Shown: positions 15,819-24,050 of the stretch, piece after piece
Position numbering within the stretch: position 1 is the first letter of the stretch
Layout of the letters: every line of letters starts with the position of its first letter
Source: DAISIL01 sp036822015
Lineage (GTDB): Bacteria; Bacteroidota; Bacteroidia; Cytophagales; Bernardetiaceae
DNA length: 64,000 nt
Direction of reading: 5' to 3'
Assembly (NCBI GenBank): GCA_036822015.1
Contig: DAISIL010000007.1
Span: 1 to 64,000 of the forward strand
Position numbers and translations under genes: made by a program
Notes under the pieces: model-generated
The model's input: the letters and a program-made list of their open reading frames with translations, nothing else
What the model was told of the DNA's origin: nothing
Databases searched by the model: none

Positions 15819-16424
15819 ATGGCAAGACATAGAGGTCCCAAATCCAAGATTGCCCGTAAGTTTGGAGAGCCAATTTTAGGCCCCTGCAAAGAACTCAAAC
15901 ACAAGAATCATCCTCCCGGACAGCACGGCCGCGGCCGTCGTCGCAAACCCTCCGACTACGCCGTCCAGCTCAAGGAAAAACAAAAAGCCAAATACACCTA
16001 CGGTGTGTTGGAACGCCAATTCTTGAAAACCTTTAAGCGTGCAGCCAGCAAGCAAGGCGTAACGGGAACAAACCTGCTTCGCTTTTTGGAGGCTCGCCTC
16101 GATAATACGGTGTTTCGTTTAGGCATTGCGCCCACCCGCCGGGCTGCCCGCCAACTCGTTACGCACAAGCACATCACCGTCAATGGAGAGGTTGCTAACA
16201 TCGCCTCCATGACCCTTCGCCCAGGCGACATCGTGGGTGTACGCGAGAAATCCAAGTCTTTGGAGGTCATCGTCAATAGCCTCGGCAGCAACCGCGCCCA
16301 AAAATATAGCTGGCTCGAGTGGGATCAGTCTATGCTGGCTGGCAAGCTCTTGCACTACCCCGAGCGCGACGAAATCCCCGAAAATATCAATGAGCAGTTG
16401 ATCGTTGAATTGTACTCGAAGTAA
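15819..16424 (+). CDS. rpsD: 30S ribosomal protein S4
   Basis: A 201-residue S4, a primary 16S rRNA binder and in many bacteria the autoregulator of the alpha operon. MARHRGPKSKIARKFGEPI, the GQHGRGRRRKPSDYAVQLKEK region and the S4 RNA-binding motif LDNTVFRLGIAPTRRAARQ are clear. The ATG at 15819 matches the family N-terminus; the upstream open frame is intergenic. It is followed by rpoA after 31 bases. Confidence 0.97.
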   Translation: MARHRGPKSKIARKFGEPILGPCKELKHKNHPPGQHGRGRRRKPSDYAVQLKEKQKAKYTYGVLERQFLKTFKRAASKQGVTGTNLLRFLEARLDNTVFRLGIAPTRRAARQLVTHKHITVNGEVANIASMTLRPGDIVGVREKSKSLEVIVNSLGSNRAQKYSWLEWDQSMLAGKLLHYPERDEIPENINEQLIVELYSK

Positions 16425-16455
16425 TTTTTTCCAACACTAATCAGCAAAAACAGTT

Positions 16456-17454
16456 ATGGCGTTTCTTAGTTTTCAGATGCCCGAAAGGATTATCATGGAA
16501 AAGGCGGACGACTTCCGTGGTACATTTGAGTTTCGTCCACTCGAACCTGGCTTTGGCGTAACGGTTGGGAATGCCCTGCGTCGTGTCTTGCTTTCCTCCC
16601 TGGAGGGCTACGCGATCATTGGCTTAAAGATGCCCGGTGTGTTGCATGAGTTTTCGACCATTGAGGGAGTCGTGGAAGACGTAACGGAGTTCATTCTGAA
16701 TCTCAAGATGCTGCGCTTGAAGTGTTTGGTCGATGAGGAGGAAATGCCCAACACGGTCATCAGCCTCAACATCCAGGGAAAAAGTACGTTTACTGGTGCC
16801 GACATCAACCAAGCAAGTGTTGATTTTCAGGTACTTAACCCCGATCATATCATTTGTCATCTCGATGAATCTGTTTCGCTCAACGTCGAACTCCATGTGG
16901 GTAAAGGCCGAGGTTATGTGCCTTCGGAGGACAACCGCCTCAAAGACCAACCCATTGGCTATATCGCCACCGATGCTATCTTTACGCCCATCAAAAACGT
17001 ACAGTACAACATCGAGAACACCCGCGTAGAGCAAAAAACTGACTTTGAAAAACTGACCATCGAGATCGAAACCGATGGCTCCATTCATCCCGAAGAAGCC
17101 CTCAAAAGTGCCGCCAGCATCCTGATCCGGCACCTGATGTTGATCTCCGATCAAAATATCCAGGTCGATAGTGGCGAACCCGAAGAGGAGGAGATCGTCG
17201 ATGAGGAAATGCTCCACATGCGCAAGCTCCTCAAGACACCGCTCTCCGATTTGGATTTGTCCGTCCGTGCTTTCAACTGCCTCAAAGCCGCTAACGTCCG
17301 CACGCTCGGCGATCTGGTGGGTCTTGAAATATCGGATATGATGAAGTTTCGCAACTTCGGTAAAAAGTCCTTGACCGAACTCGAGCAACTCGTAGCAGAG
17401 AAAAACCTCACCTTCGGTATGGATCTCTCCCGATACAACCTCGACGAAGACTAG
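16456..17454 (+). CDS. rpoA: DNA-directed RNA polymerase subunit alpha
   Basis: A 332-residue alpha subunit, the scaffold for core polymerase assembly. The N-terminal domain carries FRPLEPGFGVTVGNALRRVLLSSLEGYAI. The C-terminal domain (about 250-332) holds the helix-hairpin-helix region LGDLVGLEISDMMKFRNFGKKSLTELEQ that contacts upstream DNA and activators. The gene lies in its usual place between rpsD and rplQ, but the gap to rplQ is 157 bases and structured. Confidence 0.98.
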   Translation: MAFLSFQMPERIIMEKADDFRGTFEFRPLEPGFGVTVGNALRRVLLSSLEGYAIIGLKMPGVLHEFSTIEGVVEDVTEFILNLKMLRLKCLVDEEEMPNTVISLNIQGKSTFTGADINQASVDFQVLNPDHIICHLDESVSLNVELHVGKGRGYVPSEDNRLKDQPIGYIATDAIFTPIKNVQYNIENTRVEQKTDFEKLTIEIETDGSIHPEEALKSAASILIRHLMLISDQNIQVDSGEPEEEEIVDEEMLHMRKLLKTPLSDLDLSVRAFNCLKAANVRTLGDLVGLEISDMMKFRNFGKKSLTELEQLVAEKNLTFGMDLSRYNLDED

Positions 17455-17525
17455 GACGCTTTCCCATTTTCTTTTTTTCTTTTCTTTTCAACACACCCTC
17501 TTCTGATCTCCGCACCAGAGGAGGG

Positions 17526-17570
17526 GTGCTGGAAAACCTCCAGCACGCTCTACAAGTACCAAAACTCCGG
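17526..17570 (+). other. two hairpins in the rpoA-rplQ gap
   Basis: GTGCTGGA (17526-17533) pairs with TCCAGCAC (17539-17546) across a 5-base loop. ACTCC (17554-17558) pairs with GGAGT (17566-17570). No T-run follows the first stem, so it is not a standard terminator. They could be processing or regulatory structures in the rplQ leader. Confidence 0.45.
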
Positions 17571-17611
17571 CTTGTGGAGTAAAAACCATCTTTGGAGTAT
17601 CTTTTTTTGTT

Positions 17612-18127
17612 ATGAGACACGGTAAAAAGTTCAAACAACTGAGCCGCAAAGCCGCCCACCGAAAGGCATTGCTCAGCAACCTGGCCAGCGCGTTGATCCT
17701 CAAAAAGCGCATCTTCACGACGCTCACCAAAGGACGCGAACTGCGCAAATACGTAGAACCCCTCCTGACCAAAGCCAAATCCGATACGATGCACTCCCGC
17801 CGAGTCGTTTTTTCGTATCTCCAAAACAAATACGTGGTCAAGGAACTCTTCGACGAAGTCGCCCAAAAAATCGCTGATCGTCCAGGCGGATACACCCGTA
17901 TCATCAAGATCGGGCAACGCCGAGGGGATGCCTCCGAAATGTGTATGATCGAACTGGTGGACTACAACGAACTGCTTCTACAAGCAGAAGAAAAGAAAAC
18001 CACCCGTCGAAGCCGTCGCCGTCGCAAGGGTAGTGCCGAAGAAGCCACCCCGGCTGCATCCGCAGGTGAAGCCAACGAAACACCAACGGAAGAGACCAAC
18101 ACTGATTCAGAGAAAAAAGAAGACTAG
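17612..18127 (+). CDS. rplQ: 50S ribosomal protein L17 with an extended acidic tail
   Basis: A 171-residue L17, which sits near the peptide exit tunnel. MRHGKKFKQLSRKAAHRKALLSNLA and IIKIGQRRGDASEMCMIELV are diagnostic and end near residue 120. The last 50 residues are a low-complexity extension: a basic patch (TRRSRRRRKG) followed by an Ala/Glu/Thr-rich acidic tail. Such tails are frequent in Bacteroidota. It is the last gene of the operon and is followed by a strong terminator. Confidence 0.97.
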   Translation: MRHGKKFKQLSRKAAHRKALLSNLASALILKKRIFTTLTKGRELRKYVEPLLTKAKSDTMHSRRVVFSYLQNKYVVKELFDEVAQKIADRPGGYTRIIKIGQRRGDASEMCMIELVDYNELLLQAEEKKTTRRSRRRRKGSAEEATPAASAGEANETPTEETNTDSEKKED

Positions 18128-18138
18128 CCCACAAAAAA

Positions 18139-18170
18139 AGCCCCCTCAAAAACTTTTGAGGGGGCTTTTT
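18139..18170. terminator. bidirectional intrinsic terminator after rplQ
   Basis: AGCCCCCTCAAAA (18139-18151) and TTTTGAGGGGGCT (18154-18166) form a perfect 13-bp stem with a 2-base loop. A-run and T-run flank it on both sides. It can end the ribosomal operon on the plus strand and the FKBP gene on the minus strand. Confidence 0.9.
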
Positions 18171-18186
18171 GCTTTTGAAGGTCTTT

Positions 18187-19086
18187 TTACTTACTCTCCT
18201 CCATCCGCTTGACATCCAATACCTCCACGTCAAACTTCAAGGTAGAAAACGCCTTAATGACTTCGCTGCGGTTATCGGGGCCATAGGCCAGATGCGAGGG
18301 AATGAGCAGCGTTCCTTTGCCCCCTTTTCCGATGAGCGGAATGCCTTCATCCCAACCCGAGATCACCTGTCCCTGCATGATGGGTACTTCAAATGGCTCT
18401 CCACGATCATAAGAGTTATCGAAGGGTGTGCCGTCGAGGAGTTCGCCCCGATAATGCACCACCATCACATCGCCCGCACGGATACCCGCCGTATCGCCGG
18501 CCGTTTCGAGGATGTAATACAATCCGGTTTCGGTGCGCTGGGCAGTCAGGTTGTTTTCTTGGAGGTAGCTTTCGATGGCCGCCTCTTCTTTGGGCTTGGA
18601 TGCCTCTTGGAGTTGGCGCACCTTCGCCTGGGCTTGCTCGCGTCGCTCCATCGCAATCTTCTGATAATCCATCATGTTGTAGATCGCGTCTATTTTGAGT
18701 TCCATACGGATACTTCCTTTTTCATCCACAAAAGGGGGAAGGTCTCCTTCGGGAAACATGACCTTTGCCGGAATGCGGACGCTAAGGCTATCGCCTTTGC
18801 GCACATCTTTCAAGGCTTCGGATAGATAGGGCGGGGCTTGCGAAAAAAGCAAGGGCTGGGGCATCGGAATCACGCCGCCATAAGAGCTGTTGATGAGGGA
18901 ATCGGCATCATTGAAGACGCTGAAGTGAACGTCAATGACGCTGGCCGAGTCTGGGGCTTGTCCTTCGGTCTGCTTGGTGTGGTTGATGTAGCGCACGCCG
19001 TCTTTGGTCGTTACTTCGCCGCCATTGTTTTTGTTGCACCCCCAGATGAGTAGCGCAAGTATGGGCAAAAGGAAAATTTTTTTCAT
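18187..19086 (-). CDS. FKBP-type peptidyl-prolyl isomerase lipoprotein
   Basis: A 299-residue protein with a lipoprotein signal (MKKIFLLPILALLIWGC, Cys17). It has a degenerate FKBP-like N-terminal domain and an FKBP domain at the C-terminus (about 185-295). Active-site elements include VMVVHYRGELLDGTPFDNSYDRG, VISGWDEGIPLIGKGGKGTLLIPSHLAYG and the closing LKFDVEVL. It should catalyse proline isomerisation of envelope proteins. Two tandem FKBP-like domains, only the second intact, resemble the gliding-associated FKBP lipoproteins of Bacteroidota, though I cannot assign it to them. Confidence 0.88.
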   Translation of the reverse strand: MKKIFLLPILALLIWGCNKNNGGEVTTKDGVRYINHTKQTEGQAPDSASVIDVHFSVFNDADSLINSSYGGVIPMPQPLLFSQAPPYLSEALKDVRKGDSLSVRIPAKVMFPEGDLPPFVDEKGSIRMELKIDAIYNMMDYQKIAMERREQAQAKVRQLQEASKPKEEAAIESYLQENNLTAQRTETGLYYILETAGDTAGIRAGDVMVVHYRGELLDGTPFDNSYDRGEPFEVPIMQGQVISGWDEGIPLIGKGGKGTLLIPSHLAYGPDNRSEVIKAFSTLKFDVEVLDVKRMEESK

Positions 19087-19142
19087 GGAATCAAGGCAAG
19101 GATTGAAAAATAAAGAGAGAAGAGAGAAAAAGAAAAAAAGGC

Positions 19143-20183
19143 TTAGGAGGATTCCTGGCGATGTACCTGCTCAAGGGCCGCCTCACAGCCCGGGAGTAAT
19201 TGCGTAAACTGATCGACGACTTGTTGGAGGGAGGCTCCCTTACGCTCACCGCCGGCAGCGTTTTTGTGTCCGCCGCCCTCAAAGTGTTGCGTGGCCATAT
19301 CCGCGACGGAGAAATCGCCCACCGATCGGAGAGAAATCTTAATTTCGTTATCGTCTTTTTCGATGAATGTCGCCGCTAGATAAATACCTTCGATGCTTAG
19401 GGCGTAATTGACTAAGCCTTCGGTATCGCCGTTTTGGGAGGAGAACTTTTTGAGGTCATCGGCAGAGATCGCAAAAAACGCGGTGTGGTATTGCGGTAGC
19501 ACGGTGAGTTTTTGCCAGAGCGCATAGCCCAGGAATCGCAGGCGTTGCTCCCGTCCGTTGTCGAAGATCAAGCGGTGGATATGTCCTGCATCCGCGCCGC
19601 GCTCCATCAGGTCAGCTACGACGCGATGGACGTGCGGGGTGGTGTTGCCGTGCTTAAACGAGCCAGTGTCTGTCAGGATACCTGCGTAGAGCAGAGAAGC
19701 AATCTCGGGGGTGATATATGCCTGCTGCTCCACCATCCCGAGGAAGTCGTACACGAGCTGGGCCGTGGCAGCAGCTTCGATGTCCCAGAACTCATAATCG
19801 GCGAAGTCTTCTTTGCCTCTGTGATGATCGATCAGGGCAATGGGCGTATCGGGGTACTGATCCAGGACTTTATGCAAGGGCTTCATGCGATTGCGTGCCG
19901 AAAAATCGACACACACAAACAACTCTGCCTCGGCAAAGGCTGTTTTGACTGCCTCGGGCTGCTTCGGAAACGAAAGGATTTGGGAGCAACCCGGCATCCA
20001 CTCCAAAAACCGTGGGAAGTCTGTCGGAGAGACCACCGCGACCGTATGCCCCTTAGCACGCAGCCAATGCCAGAGCGCCAATCCCGAGCCAAAGGCATCC
20101 GCATCCGGTTGTTGGTGCGGAATAATGACCACACGCCTAGCCGTTTCTTCGAGCCACGGCATGAGTTGGATGAGGTGTTTCAT
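19143..20183 (-). CDS. nrnA: DHH/DHHA1 phosphoesterase, NrnA-like (oligoribonuclease / pAp phosphatase)
   Basis: A 346-residue protein with the DHH core: HQQPDADAFGSGLAL (motif I), VCVDFS (motif II), LIDHHRGKEDFADYEF (the DHH motif), GILTDTGSFKHGNT, and a DHHA1 domain ending EGGGHKNAAGG. NrnA proteins degrade nanoRNA and pAp with a manganese centre. The ATG at 20183 is preferred to one five codons upstream, since it begins at the family N-terminus (MKHLIQLM). It lies between the FKBP gene and the DUF5606 gene on the same strand. Confidence 0.9.
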   Translation of the reverse strand: MKHLIQLMPWLEETARRVVIIPHQQPDADAFGSGLALWHWLRAKGHTVAVVSPTDFPRFLEWMPGCSQILSFPKQPEAVKTAFAEAELFVCVDFSARNRMKPLHKVLDQYPDTPIALIDHHRGKEDFADYEFWDIEAAATAQLVYDFLGMVEQQAYITPEIASLLYAGILTDTGSFKHGNTTPHVHRVVADLMERGADAGHIHRLIFDNGREQRLRFLGYALWQKLTVLPQYHTAFFAISADDLKKFSSQNGDTEGLVNYALSIEGIYLAATFIEKDDNEIKISLRSVGDFSVADMATQHFEGGGHKNAAGGERKGASLQQVVDQFTQLLPGCEAALEQVHRQESS

Positions 20184-20238
20184 GGAACAAAATTGCACAT
20201 TTTTGGGGGTAAGTCCAAAAATGAAGCACTTTCACGCC

Positions 20239-20670
20239 TTACTCCTCTGCTTTTTCTTCGGTTTCGGTTTGTAGGGCTGGATCGAGTACCTCCGGGGCGT
20301 GAACGGAAAGCAACTGATACCAACTGACGATCTTCTTGATATCCGAAGGATAGACGCGCTCCAGGTCATACTCGGGCAAGACCGATTCCATGTAGTGGCG
20401 CAGCGATTCATCATCTTTTTCCACCGAAAGATCATGTCCATACTGGCGATGCGTCGCATAAAAGACATCGCGCAGTGGCACAGATTCCTCCTCCGTTGTG
20501 GTATAGATGGCAATCTCCTGCAAAATCGAGACGCGGTAGTTGGCGTTCATCATCATCTTCGTTTTGGTTTGCGTGCCGATAGGCTCCACCAATACACCCG
20601 TCCGACTAGGTTTGATGATTCGGTACAGGCCAGGCTTACCTGAAATGACCGCAATGTCTTTGAGTTCCAT
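20239..20670 (-). CDS. DUF5606-type conserved Bacteroidota protein
   Basis: A 143-residue protein starting MELKDIAVISGKPGLYRIIKP, which matches the DUF5606 family of Bacteroidota as I remember it. Function is unknown. The N-terminal 60 residues look like a small beta domain (GKPGLYRI, VLVEPIG), and the C-terminal part is helical with an acidic end. The ATG at 20670 is preferred; a TTG two codons upstream is unlikely. A promoter element lies just upstream at 20700. Confidence 0.8.
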   Translation of the reverse strand: MELKDIAVISGKPGLYRIIKPSRTGVLVEPIGTQTKTKMMMNANYRVSILQEIAIYTTTEEESVPLRDVFYATHRQYGHDLSVEKDDESLRHYMESVLPEYDLERVYPSDIKKIVSWYQLLSVHAPEVLDPALQTETEEKAEE

Positions 20671-20699
20671 GAGCAAGTTTGGTTAGCTGAAAAGGGCTA

Positions 20700-20707
20700 C
20701 AAAGATA
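20700..20707 (-). promoter_or_regulatory. putative -7 promoter element for the DUF5606 gene
   Basis: Reads TATCTTTG on the minus strand, matching TAnnTTTG, 30 bases upstream of the ATG at 20670. No matching -33 box was seen. Confidence 0.45.
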
Positions 20708-20743
20708 ACGTACCCTGAGCAAAGGAACGCGGCAGGTCTATTC

Positions 20744-21508
20744 TTAAATTTTGTCAATAGTCAGTCCATCATAAGCCAACCGAACGTTGGGGGGGAGTTC
20801 GCGATTGACCTCGGCATGAAGCCCCATCTGGTGACTGATGTGCGTCAAGAAGGCCTGCTCCGGGGACAGCTTCGCAATAACAGCCAATGCCTGCTCCAAC
20901 GAAAAATGCGAATGATGGGGATGCCGCCGCAAGGCACTCAAGACCAATACCCGTGAGCCTTCGAGCTTCTTCATGGAAGCGGCACTGATCGCACTCACGT
21001 CGGTTACGTAGCTCAAATCCCCCAAACGAAAGCCCATCACGGGCATCTGTCCGTGCATCACGGGTACGGGCGTTACGTCAAGTCCTGCCGCCACAAAGGG
21101 CTGTTCATCAATCGGATGTACTTCAAGTCGGGGCGCGCCAGGGTAGGGATCTGCCTCAAAGGCATAAGCAAAAGCCGTCCGAAGGCGTGCAATCACGGGC
21201 GGTGTGGCGTAGATTTGGGTAGGTTTGTCCTGGAGGTAGTTGAAGGGCCGCACGTCGTCAAGCCCCGCAACGTGATCCTGGTGCTGGTGTGTCAGGAGGA
21301 GGGCATCCAGGGTGGGGATACGGGCCCGCAAGACCTGCTGCCGAAAATCCGGCCCGGCATCAATGACCAGGTGCTTACCCGAACACTGCACATAAAAAGA
21401 TGTACGGAGGCGTTGGTCGCGGGGGTCATCCGATCGGCAGACCGCACAATCACAGCCGATCACAGGAACGCCCTGAGAAGTACCCGTTCCCAAAAAGATC
21501 GCTTTCAT
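20744..21508 (-). CDS. MBL-fold metallo-hydrolase (PhnP-like phosphodiesterase type)
   Basis: A 254-residue beta-lactamase-fold hydrolase. FLGTGTSQGVPVIGCDCAVC at the N-terminus, the metal motif LLTHQHQDHVAGLDDVRPF, VIDAGPDF, VMHGQMPVMGFR and the late HHSHFS and LTHISHQMG supply the dinuclear metal ligands. The N-terminal GCDCAVCRSDDPRDQRLR region is the same as in PhnP-type cyclic phosphodiesterases, so a cyclic ribose-phosphate or nucleotide substrate is likely. It is divergent from the GT9 gene with a 38-base gap. Confidence 0.88.
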   Translation of the reverse strand: MKAIFLGTGTSQGVPVIGCDCAVCRSDDPRDQRLRTSFYVQCSGKHLVIDAGPDFRQQVLRARIPTLDALLLTHQHQDHVAGLDDVRPFNYLQDKPTQIYATPPVIARLRTAFAYAFEADPYPGAPRLEVHPIDEQPFVAAGLDVTPVPVMHGQMPVMGFRLGDLSYVTDVSAISAASMKKLEGSRVLVLSALRRHPHHSHFSLEQALAVIAKLSPEQAFLTHISHQMGLHAEVNRELPPNVRLAYDGLTIDKI

Positions 21509-21513
21509 GGAGA

Positions 21514-21521
21514 CAAAAATA
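21514..21521 (-). promoter_or_regulatory. putative -7 element abutting the MBL hydrolase start
   Basis: Reads TATTTTTG on the minus strand, six bases before the ATG at 21508. If used, the transcript would start at or next to the start codon, that is, be nearly leaderless. Confidence 0.35.
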
Positions 21522-21546
21522 GCGGAAAAATGACCATCTTAACGCA

Positions 21547-22548
21547 ATGAAACTACTTTTAATCCAAACCGCCTTCATTGGTGATGTGATCTTGATGACG
21601 GCTGCCCTTGAGGAGCTGCACGCGCTTCTGCCCGAGGCTCAACTGGATGTGTTGGTACGCAGCGGGACAGAATCGCTTTTTGTGGGGCATCCTTTTGTTG
21701 GGCAGGTGCTGGTTTTTGAGAAGCGACAAAGCCGCCGCCGTGAGTTGGTGCGGCTCTTCAAACTGATCCGTCCGGCTCGTTACGATGCCGTACTAAACTT
21801 TCACCGCTTTGCTTCTACGGGTCTCTTGGCGCTGCTCTCGGGGGCCAGACGCACCCTGGGTTTCGACAAAAATCCCCTTTCGTTGGGTTTTGGGGAGCGG
21901 GTAAGACATCGTTTTGAGGGGCAGCACGAGGTCAGCCGCAACCGCGATTTGATCCGAGCCTTAGGTGTGGGCTTGCTTCCCGAGCGGCCGCGGCCGCGTC
22001 TCTATCCGCGCCCCCAGGACTACACCCAGGCTGCCCCGCCCTCCGATCCTTACATCTGCATAGCTCCAGCCTCCGTCTGGTTTACCAAACAACTACCGGC
22101 CGAGCGTTGGGTGGCGTTCCTGGGGCAGCTCCCCGAGGGCTACCACGTGCAGCTACTGGGCGGCCCCAACGACCGCGACCTGTGCCACAACATCGCCCAA
22201 ACTTGCCCACACCTACAGCTACAAAATCGTGCGGGTTCGCTGGGTTTTTTGGCTTCGGCAGCCCTAATGCAAGGGGCGCAAATGAACTACGTCAATGACT
22301 CGGCACCCCTACACCTGGCCTCGGCCGTGAACGCGCCCGTAGCGGCGGTGTTTTGCTCTACCGTCCCGCGTTTTGGTTTTACGCCGCTTTCGTCGGTCTC
22401 GTTTTTGATCGAAACGACGGAGCAGCTATCCTGTCGCCCGTGTGGGTTGCATGGCAAGAAGTCCTGCCCCAAAGGACATTTTGCTTGTGCCAATATCCGC
22501 CCCGAGCAGTTATTGGCCCCGCTTGATATACCGAAAAAGGGCGAGTAA
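21547..22548 (+). CDS. glycosyltransferase family 9 (ADP-heptose:LPS heptosyltransferase-like)
   Basis: A 333-residue GT-B-fold protein. The N-terminal LLIQTAFIGDVILMTAALEEL is the family's acceptor-domain signature. The C-terminal donor-binding half has ICIAPASVWFTKQLPAERW, VQLLGGPNDRDLC and MNYVNDSAPLHLASAVNAPVAAVF, with the conserved NDS/H donor-site pattern. It should add heptose to the LPS core, using ADP-heptose whose synthesis includes the rfaE2 product at 1263-1784. It ends 36 bases before the LRR gene. Confidence 0.88.
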   Translation: MKLLLIQTAFIGDVILMTAALEELHALLPEAQLDVLVRSGTESLFVGHPFVGQVLVFEKRQSRRRELVRLFKLIRPARYDAVLNFHRFASTGLLALLSGARRTLGFDKNPLSLGFGERVRHRFEGQHEVSRNRDLIRALGVGLLPERPRPRLYPRPQDYTQAAPPSDPYICIAPASVWFTKQLPAERWVAFLGQLPEGYHVQLLGGPNDRDLCHNIAQTCPHLQLQNRAGSLGFLASAALMQGAQMNYVNDSAPLHLASAVNAPVAAVFCSTVPRFGFTPLSSVSFLIETTEQLSCRPCGLHGKKSCPKGHFACANIRPEQLLAPLDIPKKGE

Positions 22549-22584
22549 CGTTAGTTTTTTAGAGCCACCAAAACAGAGCAACTG

Positions 22585-24045
22585 ATGCGGATATTGTTTA
22601 TTTTTTTACTGGTAATTTTTGATATAACGCTTGTCGTAGCCCAGACAAACGAACCCATCACCTGGGATAACTTAGATAGCTACTGGAAAAACACCCTTTG
22701 CCAGCACCTCCAAAAATCCCCTGACCATACCCCTACCCCCCAAGAGTTAGCCGAAATCCGCACCCTGACCATCGGCGGAAACTCCGAGCAGATCAACCGT
22801 GAGGTCTTCGATATAGCAGCCGTAGCCCTGCTCCCCAACCTCGAAGAAATCGACCTTTCCTACACGATGGTCTCCCGCCTGGAGCCCCTCCAACACTGCC
22901 CCCGCCTACGTATCCTGCACATGGGGCGTAGCTTTGTCAGCGACCTAAGCCCACTCCGCACATTGCCCCAACTCGAAGAACTCTGGGCCGCCAACTGCAA
23001 AGGTATCCAGGACTTTACCCCGCTACAAGCCCTCACTCAACTCCGCAAACTCTCCCTCTCCCAGACGCGCATCACCGACCTAAGCCCCCTGCGATCCCTC
23101 CAAAAACTCGAACGCCTCTACCTCTCCGAAACCAAAATCAGCGACCTAAGCCCCCTAGCCCAGCTACCCCAACTCCAAAAGCTCGGTATCGTCGCCACAC
23201 AGGTTACCGACCTCAGCCCACTTGCCCAACTGCCCCAGCTCCAAAGCCTGCTTTGCTGGAACACCCCCATACAAGACCTCCGACCTCTGGGCCAGGCCCA
23301 GCACCTGACCGAACTCCTGGCCAGCAATACACCCATCACCTCCATAGATGCCTTACGCAACCTTCCCAACTTACAAAAATTGCATCTTGCCTTCACCAAA
23401 GTAAGCGATCTTAGCCCGCTTGCCCACAAAAAGAACCTCCAAGAACTCCTCATCCAGCGCGCGCCCGTAGCCGACCTAAGTCCTTTGGCCACCTGCCCCC
23501 AACTCCAAAAATTGATCGCCTACCAGTGCGCCTTCAAAGACCTCACCCCCCTGGCATCGGCCAAAAACCTACGACAACTCAACATCGCCGCCAATGCCGT
23601 CCCTGACCTGGCTTTCCTCCACGCCTGCGATAGCCTCCAAGAACTCGACATCTCCGATACGCCCATCCGTGATCTTAGCCCCCTGCGTAACAAAACCCAA
23701 GTTCGGGTTTTGATCCTCCAAAACACCCCCATAGCCAGCCTCCAGGCACTCCAACAGCTCGATCAGCTCACCGACCTGGATGCCACCCGCACCCGCATCC
23801 AAAACCTCGACGGGCTACAAAACAAAACCCAGCTCCGAGCCTTGCGTATCGCCCACACAGCCGTAGCCGACCTGCGTCCGCTCCGCCAAGCCACCGCCCT
23901 ACGCCTCCTCGACATCACCCAAACCCAAGTCGCGAACTTAGACCAAATCGCTGGTACCGACGGATTGATACGCATCCTGGCCGAAGGTACGCCCCTAAGT
24001 GCCGCCCTCGAAGAAGAAGCCAAAAAAGCCGATCAGGAGGAGTGA
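22585..24045 (+). CDS. secreted leucine-rich repeat protein
   Basis: A 486-residue protein with a signal peptide (hydrophobic stretch ending VVAQ near residue 20). From about residue 85 to 470 it has some sixteen leucine-rich repeats of 22-23 residues on the pattern LSPLxxLPxLxxLxLxxTxIxD, the internalin-like type. This builds a curved binding surface, so a role in recognition of proteins or glycans is inferred. No C-terminal sorting domain for the type IX system and no membrane anchor is visible, so it may be periplasmic. It converges with rfbD with a 5-base gap. Confidence 0.85.
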   Translation: MRILFIFLLVIFDITLVVAQTNEPITWDNLDSYWKNTLCQHLQKSPDHTPTPQELAEIRTLTIGGNSEQINREVFDIAAVALLPNLEEIDLSYTMVSRLEPLQHCPRLRILHMGRSFVSDLSPLRTLPQLEELWAANCKGIQDFTPLQALTQLRKLSLSQTRITDLSPLRSLQKLERLYLSETKISDLSPLAQLPQLQKLGIVATQVTDLSPLAQLPQLQSLLCWNTPIQDLRPLGQAQHLTELLASNTPITSIDALRNLPNLQKLHLAFTKVSDLSPLAHKKNLQELLIQRAPVADLSPLATCPQLQKLIAYQCAFKDLTPLASAKNLRQLNIAANAVPDLAFLHACDSLQELDISDTPIRDLSPLRNKTQVRVLILQNTPIASLQALQQLDQLTDLDATRTRIQNLDGLQNKTQLRALRIAHTAVADLRPLRQATALRLLDITQTQVANLDQIAGTDGLIRILAEGTPLSAALEEEAKKADQEE

Positions 24046-24050
24046 ACACA

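Noticed and set aside
22900..23950. Repeated DNA pattern that at first suggests a tandem array
   Set aside because: It is the codon-level echo of the leucine-rich repeats, not a CRISPR or intergenic repeat; there are no fixed-length spacers.
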